Source: JAEUHM01 sp964538625 (lineage in GTDB: Bacteria > Verrucomicrobiota > Verrucomicrobiia > Verrucomicrobiales > Verrucomicrobiaceae). Taken from it: DNA of 64,000 nucleotides. Within the stretch, counting starts at the first letter, position 1. Each line of letters opens with the position of its first letter. The stretch covers positions 1-64,000 of the forward strand of contig CAZIGH010000019.1 in the NCBI GenBank assembly GCA_964538625.1, written 5' to 3'. Below are positions 62,201 through 64,000 of this stretch, piece after piece. The notes beneath the pieces are model-generated. The model worked only from the letters and a program-made list of their open reading frames with translations. It ran no database searches and was not told the DNA's origin. The position numbers and the translations under genes are program-made.

Positions 62201-64000
62201 CGATGTGCCACCGGTGCCGTTGAAGCCGATGAGGTCAGTGGTGGATGCTGCGGCTTGGAGCGTGCCGCCGTTAAAGTTGATGACGGCGTTGGTGGCCACT
62301 CCGGCTCCGTTGTAAACCTGTATCTGGTTGGTTCTCAAGACGCCGCCATTCAAGTTCAAGGCACCGGACGCCAAGGCAGAGGTGCCCGCCTGCTGACCGA
62401 AGGAGACGACGCGCCCAGTGTTGTTGATCAGCCCGCCCGCGATGGTGAAGTCCCCGAAGGAGGTGGCTGCGCCCTGATAGGCGAGAGCGAGGTTCTGGGT
62501 GGCGGTGGTGCGGTCCAGGGTGCCGCCCGTCATGACGTAGTTGTACCGGTTGTTGCGCAGCAAAAGCCATTCGGTGTTGGTGATGTCGCCGCCGGTTTGG
62601 TGGAAGACGCCTATCGCAGTGGCAGCCGTGGAGGTGTTGGTCTCGATGCGGCCTGTGTTCAAGGTGGAGCCGGGTGCTACAAACACGCCCCCGTAGCCGC
62701 CGTTGCCGAAGACCAGCCCGAGGCCCGTGCCGGCATTCGGCACGCTGGCGATGCCGCCTGCGACGACGAGTGCTCCTACGCCGGTGGCATTGTTGCCAAT
62801 GTTAAGATTGCCCGTGGTGAAGCTGCCTGTGGAGGTGACGCGCACTACGCCCTGGGTCGCAGCGGTGTTGCCGATGGTTGATGTTCCGGTGTTCGTTGCG
62901 GTGCCATCGAACTGTAAGACACCGCCGTTGACCACGACTCCGTTGGCACCGCCGGCAATGTCGCCAGACAGGACGAGTGTTCCTGCGCCGAACTTGGTGA
63001 GGGTGCCACCAACGGTTAAGTCCTGTGCGATTGAGAAGGTGTTGGCTGCATCCACAATGTCAAAGCCAGCGGCGAGCGGGATAAGCAGGGTGCGGTTGGC
63101 ATTCCAGGTAGTGTAGCCTGTGCCCGTCACTCTCAGGGCGCCGCCATTGAAGAGAGTGAGCGCGCTGGACTCCGCACCAAGGCGGGCATCACTATCAACG
63201 GACAAGAAGCCGCCTCCGACAAACGTGCCGCCCGTGTGGGTGTTGGTACCGGTGAGGGTGAGGGTGTTGGTGCCCAGCTTGTAGAAGGGTCGGCTGGTGT
63301 CCATGTCCGTGGCATAGGTGAAGTCCCCTGCGGTGGTGTCCACACCCGCTCCGGAGAGCGCACTGAGGTTGACCCCCGCAAGTGTGTTGGCCAGCAAGGC
63401 ATCCACGTCAGCAGAGGTGAAGAAGCCTGCGCCGCCCACGCCAAGGCCGAGCACTGCGGGGTTGGCCACTTGAGTGAGGCCGGATGCGGGTTTGGAGGCC
63501 AGGTTGCCGTAGGTGAGAACGCCGCCGTTAACCTGGGTGCCACCACTATAGGTATTGCTGCCAAAAAGAGCCAGCACTCCATTGCCGGTTTTGGTGAAGC
63601 TCATCACTCCATCTCCGTCCTGCAGACTGCCGGCATAGGTGAGGCTGGAAGACTGAAGGGTGCCATTTCCAACGGTGAGGTTGGCCGTGGTGGCGGGGAC
63701 GACGTTGCGGATGAAGCCTGCGGTGCCAGAAAACGCTCCGAAACTCTGGTTTCCACTCCCGAGAAGCAGAGTGCCTCCGGCGAGTGTGAGTGCGTTGGTG
63801 TTGGCACCCAAGGTGCCGGTGCCTGACAAGAGGATGGCTCCGGCATTGAGAGTGATGCTGCCAGTGATCGTGCTCGCCGTGGACACCGTCAACATGCCCT
63901 GGCCGTTCTTGACGAGATTGATGTTGCCGGACAGCAGCCCCGAGAACTCGGAGTTCATGTTGTTCCCGCCCAAGGTGAGGCTGGCGGCGGCTCCGCTGTT
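47243..64000 (-). CDS. Giant autotransporter-associated beta-strand repeat protein (partial, start beyond window)
   Basis: An open frame of more than 5,580 codons reaching the right edge, so the N-terminus and signal peptide are missing. From 64000 to about 52990 there are about nineteen PATR-type repeats (TKTGTGTLTLSG...NTYTGGT...VNGGTL pattern). Then follow: cadherin-like domains with DADDAP and NPVNDMP linkers (52990-52050), three cadherin-like beta-sandwich repeats (52040-51120), and a tandem Ig/VCBS-like unit (51090-50850). Six kelch-type repeats with ARSxAxxW and LYVFGG come next (50820-49600), then fibronectin III-like (49590-49300), Calx-beta-like (49290-48980) and two Ig-like domains, the first with YTCDV (48965-48465). 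The last is a C-terminal module of about 400 residues (48450-47243). No C-terminal beta-barrel, PEP-CTERM or type IX tail is visible. It is probably an adhesin or matrix protein. Plus-strand frames opposite it are composition shadows. Confidence 0.88.
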   Translation of the reverse strand, partial: NSGAAASLTLGGNNMNSEFSGLLSGNINLVKNGQGMLTVSTASTITGSITLNAGAILLSGTGTLGANTNALTLAGGTLLLGSGNQSFGAFSGTAGFIRNVVPATTANLTVGNGTLQSSSLTYAGSLQDGDGVMSFTKTGNGVLALFGSNTYSGGTQVNGGVLTYGNLASKPASGLTQVANPAVLGLGVGGAGFFTSADVDALLANTLAGVNLSALSGAGVDTTAGDFTYATDMDTSRPFYKLGTNTLTLTGTNTHTGGTFVGGGFLSVDSDARLGAESSALTLFNGGALRVTGTGYTTWNANRTLLIPLAAGFDIVDAANTFSIAQDLTVGGTLTKFGAGTLVLSGDIAGGANGVVVNGGVLQFDGTATNTGTSTIGNTAATQGVVRVTSTGSFTTGNLNIGNNATGVGALVVAGGIASVPNAGTGLGLVFGNGGYGGVFVAPGSTLNTGRIETNTSTAATAIGVFHQTGGDITNTEWLLLRNNRYNYVMTGGTLDRTTATQNLALAYQGAATSFGDFTIAGGLINNTGRVVSFGQQAGTSALASGALNLNGGVLRTNQIQVYNGAGVATNAVINFNGGTLQAAASTTDLIGFNGTGGTSTVTLRSFGPFGSFAGGAVIDTNGFGITLAQPINAPTGNGVTSIPVTSGGSGYIGAPYVEISGGGGTGATAYATVDLDPSSPTYGQVTGITITNPGVGYTSAPVITLSGGGGSGATIGTVTTAANTSGGLTKTGLGTLTLSTTHGFSGAVTVNGGSLSILPGAFPNVQTYNIGSTGYGELDLYADGVGATYTLPAGASMTLGNAITGGGLGFQLGTVSDKLVFTGAGALTLATGGGYISAAAITGFGLGSYEVVSSTADIIGLANLKLGSLPGGYTYSLSSTLNTITLNVLAAAAAGDLYWSGAVNGSWAQIAGGNTNWSTTADGLTDPNYTPGSLNKVIFAAANAPAGVLNTTLDNTYSLPGMVFSSSPATAVNIAPGVGGQLTLGADGLVVQAGGPTTVGISAPLTLGAVQTWDITPGSNVTASGVISGGAGTGNLSLTVTGGGTATFTGVNTFTGNILADGAGSTFAFTTTALNNADANSALGAAGAHTITAQNGATISLLGPVTVNPTAGSGKTFAVGSGGGTFHIADAAGVLQLDDAGQFAGSGILTKTGPGALTLGGAFTGYTGSQVNLNEGELRLQNNQATGATGAQAPIYMAAGTTLRLRNNTGGTYLSSRLFVNGDVTVIADRTTAGGAVTHTGGPVTIGTNTMTHAHGAFMNANTTGSLTFGAITMTGNPTFHANSINGTAVGILTLGSLNDGGTARTITKTGNGILALGNAYTSLVPGSTINIQTGRMNFNNARSVSLDTTVNVSPGATLGIAATQAIGNLTGTGQVSINTGLSLLLGLTNSDATFAGSFTGLGGINKLGLGTLTLTGQSDNTGAITVSSGILKLDFAASAFDSNLLSSASTLSLGGGTLSVLGDTAATTQTFAGTTLLANTSSRLDATAGTGGLLVNLGTLTRNIGSTLDVTASAGTEVRIAGVSAANGLAVSPTGAAFLTLGGIDWATMSGLNPVAASYENDDFSSSLNNINVTTSGTWSGTQVNSLRFNGASTTLTLSGVNSLASGGILVGSGAGAVTLSGGRLSGTPGTGTVAAPVAGELNVITFSPATTTISSAIVNNADGLSFLAATPSGLLFSKQGTGTLLLSSTANAYTGGTSVANGILRLGASEVIPDGAGTPGNLSIGNTGTLDLNGFSETINGLTGAGVIDNTSATAATLFVGNLNVTSLYSGSIRNTGAAGGTSLTKIGTGTLTLNRASTYDGATTLNLGGLTLDFTAAGAPVSNIISASSALNLGSALLTVTGSVTPNTQSFNNTQIFGGARVTAGGTTPAMTLNLGTISRIAGSGATLNVTTTAPAVVTTTNSVDATGLLGPWAVVNSADFATIVGGNIAPYTGYTVITGVTGAGDSTQNARFDAGNSVDSALVDYNTVKLGAGIAFTAATNRLRLGPVGSILMPTGLAATAIGATPGTDALVGVLTAGGADNTAGELNIINWSGNALTINSTIANNGTGAVTLVKSGSGGVTLAGTNTYTGGTIINQGTLTASNANQLGSGGITLNGGQLTFSQDGSMTQAITLAPGGGTLSFSGIANGDRTFGATGNMAVPGVGARTLTFAGSGDNRRTIFQSNIIDGAGGPTSIVIGMGGDAGRVFRMTGTNTYTGPTVINRGVVDFTNVAQISGGITSAATIGQIVFAATGTNRSILQSSLATPVAFTRSVGYGDGQIQWQGNGGFSNNVANTTWNVNLGGLGETLVWGEGGFVPNGNLLQFGVASITNSVTNLGGVNFQNGIDLGSTIRTIQAFSANNKIGSNPFDVILSGNITGSAGGGFDKTGTGIMILAGNNSASPVTVNLTQGLLIFNSVNAIPGGGIAALPTAAGGTTAIGVYGDTNPIATMGAYISNPLTATSAFTLGASSSADLDFTPYPNMRLGAYGYNGSVPAKVMTYSGTITPANATYMFGGTPYASNITNLTVTSLALGRADVLSGANSLNMGYGILVLPYANDFTGGTTLSGNGIGNASIMFGHDAAFGTGTITFTGSSTQTLGAVGGERILANNINWAGTATSFVGAGDLTNDGLAGNTNGGGITYLGTINITNTNAAPALVSRNNHQILLMGDLANGALTSGITYSVSTSGLLSSLSTSGNAGVPKTYNGLTIINDSMTLVIDGDGSLGNSGNVLRLGNSTGTANLRIQPGMTSVTLPSTRSILLRGDSSHLIQVGRGTTLTIEGVVSGGTNTAARTFTKADNGILVFSNKNTFTGAATNSSSIVIRGGTIRLDSATNFTSAADRFFPDAVAPLPLTFSAATGTFAGGATLEIIQAAGNAFDLSQGFGNLTFNTGANTIRLINNSLTQGLTAGFGSTFTRTALLGATLNFDLTSSGGAVTVASSVPLANDIIGGYATYNGLDWVTQSGGLLSAYAGYNTVLPASASSATGNYLESFDVTITANQTINSLKVTPIGTQTLTVSNGVTQTVTSGGLIFDNTNGSTIITGLGQYGAAGSEVIVHTYGSGDPTANKLTLDGVIKGTNTVITKTGPGTLVLSGNNTKTGALIINAGIVEYADASGAALNMGSPTAGAGNIILNGGTLRQTATNNLIYGITVNGYANLDVPTGVTLTQTAQGITGKAGVAGILRKTGDGTLTFAGGNDNPTLSLEVMAGEVNLGKNSSATVHAVGNIAGSGSASVFGAALIVNNGTTVNITGTGGDQIHDQASILVRSGGVFNLGGGTATSETFDSLGGTGTVTNLGLTGTFNLVLGASNNVNVSAYSVAAADAGVSSTGLNWFGGVIADGGVDKLVSLTKIGSGTQTLSGANTYSGPTNINAGVLRLAAANVLPSGAGKGDINIIGNGYGAGTINGGTVIGAADKLLAPGTLDMGGFNQAINGLNSTGGGFVVNNPILTWTGSDWTASNSGNVLTIGGNNASGSFDGVIADGVTIVPGIATTSVIGQISLVKEGTGLQILSGFNTYTGTTTLNGGTLQIDGSIAGSALTINSGTVTGSGAIGPVVVNSGGTISPGGDAGLGALALGSVTMNAGSVFKFGFNTTTLASDTLSVVGGLTLSGNPVLELADLGGDDFVPFGTSFVLATYGGTWNTGLFQYQASALANNSTFILGNNLYRFTYAGGVGSNQVMLTSENLPPTDAALSANTIIENLPAGTTIGTFSGTDPNPGQSATLVFSLPAGQLDNDKFAIAGDGKTLRNAEPLDYEASTTHTIRVIATDTGTPGLTYQEDFVINVIDADDAPTISFIAAQSTDEDTPTTAIPFTIGDLEEAPEDLVVTFESSDVTFVPIANMVGGGTGASRNVVITPAPNRNGVVTITVVVSDSGQSTRRDFQLTVNPVNDMPSFTKGADRFIALGIDTPRTFPGWATAIDDGDAEVTQSLTFNVTVLSGASLFTTLPAIDSTGTLTFTTTGASGTAEVEVSLTDDATAGGPALTSATQTFNITQQLSNVADLASLTPGTGTLSPAFSPATTTYDLTLVSTDETVTFTPVRAVDELATLEIRVNGGAYTPITSGSTSAPLPLNPGNNPVDVRVTAQNGTTTKTYTVNVFRTPSTNADLAALVPSAGTLSPTFSSATTDYTASVGNLTTSMTVTPTRFDPYSTIEVKVNSGSFETVTSGSPSSALPLLVGPNLITTRVTAQDLTTVKEYKITVTRAPSDNAALSSITVSSGTLNPAFASGTLAYSINLPNSVSVLSLTPTAAEPNATILVNGTPVATGSPSGPIPLPIVNPGTNLITVAVTAQDGITQQTYQITAIRSAVSIADQADVGIANDLLTNDLSISGTPVGARVITLLTSPVNGTLVGGISSGSYRYMPNLNFLGTDSFTYQVTDDTGVLGTATVSIQIIKRPPNWSWETGSNLTKQKGVYPPAAPGTGTPGARSAAATWSDGAGNLYVFGGLGFAETTGPGALSDLWKLDLTTETWTFLGGSKTIKTPGTYPATAPGTGTPGARSGATTWTDSSGNLWMFGGLGHDSTPTGNGPLNDLWKYDVGTGVWTWMGGSKVAKGNGTYGTQGALAAANVPGARSFASGWSDTSGNLYLFGGNGLGATGTAIGLLNDLWKYDTASGQWTWLKGVNIAKGPAVYGVKGLPANTNTPGARSAAAAWTGRDGMFYLFGGSNNNDLWKYDPASNQWVWLSGQNKPAAKGVYAKLGVPDAASEPASRSGASAWVDEDGSLMLFGGIGAGLRDDVWSYNLTTGLWTWVKGSPVAGAKPLYGTMGVGAEPNTPGARQLGSVATDNSGKVWHFGGVNGANSYSDVFKLSLPDVTVARTLAATGVSNDTATLQAEVTPNTFETTAYFRYGKRLDLSDATQTASVALGDGTSAVALGENLTGLDAGTTYYYQIIATNPFTTLAGSVRSFTTSGTSTATVQFASSASSVSESVGVANVAVTLSKAVASPVTVQITGTGFFSGTTLSFAAGQTVAYIPVIITNNNTVGPDISSNLGIGTITGGPTAGVQTAHVLTVLDDDQALAVTSPASQFVKVKDTLILNVGATGSSPITYQWRKNGAIIKGATSPTFIIHNVTLAAAGTYTCDVVNPVGQGVVVPAEVFVVDDAPKVIATTVGKTAKFTVSVAGPLGAGVTFAWKRAPAITPPGTTNLKDYTTGILTEADSGIYFCEVSKTGNPALTANGGNNHLRVAATTALNYTAAGVVGTYFSIVNRNPAVGANLGGRVDLTTTAAGAFTAKLTADGVAASVKGTLIPTVVAGNITAVAGRADFIRKGKPTLKLEFQLGINDNTFTGSLTEQDTFVAQTFTGYRNKWLLPKDATAYAGYYTFALEIPQVLVGDLDFPQGNGFGSYTVAADGRYTCIGFTADGFAHSSAGFIGPVGEVGIYTLFKARVGSLVGEGDITPDGMTGANNMFQGTLTWSKAAALATAKDQLYRPGFLPTELTIIGGKYKAPTAGGVVAGLVNADNKVRVAFDGAGLAVGQIDGGLPDSDSKTNTVVFTIKNTGAALAQTVVVPPAASNPNKFTFRLAAKPLGQYSGTALLPGSVAALNRTAKFSGMIVWNGTAYIAPGYFLVNQLPQPGQTVTTSTVVGGHVNLEPAP

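Noticed and set aside
47243..64000. Tandem repeats suggesting a CRISPR or DNA satellite
   Set aside because: The repeats are degenerate at DNA level, follow the reading frame and encode PATR motifs.

Overview
The window looks like a chromosomal segment of a Verrucomicrobia (Verrucomicrobiales-like) bacterium. The indicators are a PEP-CTERM protein next to a TIGR02597-like secreted protein, an alternative complex III respiratory operon, two DUF1549/DUF1553 'planctomycete-type cytochrome' proteins, a sulfatase, and a giant autotransporter-associated beta-strand repeat protein. This assignment rests on gene content only; no rRNA or other phylogenetic marker was seen.

Region 1 (1-2045): a REPIN-like repeat, a terminator, and two secreted proteins on the minus strand. 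Region 2 (2186-19813): a respiratory operon of about 17 genes on the minus strand. In transcription order it holds actABCDEF (alternative complex III, quinol to cytochrome c), a small membrane anchor protein, a CcoN-like and a CcoO-like protein, a membrane cytochrome c, ctaD, ctaE, ctaF, two tiny membrane proteins, ctaC and ctaA (heme A synthase). Electrons would pass from quinol through ActABCDEF to c-type hemes and then to an aa3 oxidase. Three subunits are unusual. The CcoN-like protein has lost nearly all heme and copper ligands, CtaD lacks the K-channel lysine, and CtaE carries a soluble insert of about 250 residues. A TGTGA-N6-TCACA operator-like palindrome lies just downstream of the best promoter candidate.

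Region 3 (20002-21818): a two-gene, apparently lower-GC cassette, a NYN-domain nuclease overlapping a protein with two LOTUS-like domains and a degenerate NYN-like domain. It is probably an RNA-processing or defence-type module.

Region 4 (22237-40184): mixed housekeeping and accessory genes. They include a DUF1549/DUF1553 protein, an AraC regulator, an rRNA pseudouridine synthase, a Phd/VapC toxin-antitoxin pair, purL-purQ, a Ca2+/Na+ antiporter, a PQQ-type beta-propeller, an esterase, a Tas-like aldo/keto reductase, a second DUF1549/DUF1553 cytochrome, a di-heme peroxidase, a sulfatase and a DUF1428 protein.

Region 5 (40256-47089): a tightly overlapping polysaccharide cluster of a MurJ-type flippase, an O-antigen ligase/polymerase, a double GT4 glycosyltransferase and an asparagine synthase. 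Region 6 (47243 to the right edge): one open frame of more than 5,580 codons on the minus strand, a giant surface protein whose start lies outside the window. I saw no tRNA, rRNA, CRISPR array or insertion sequence.
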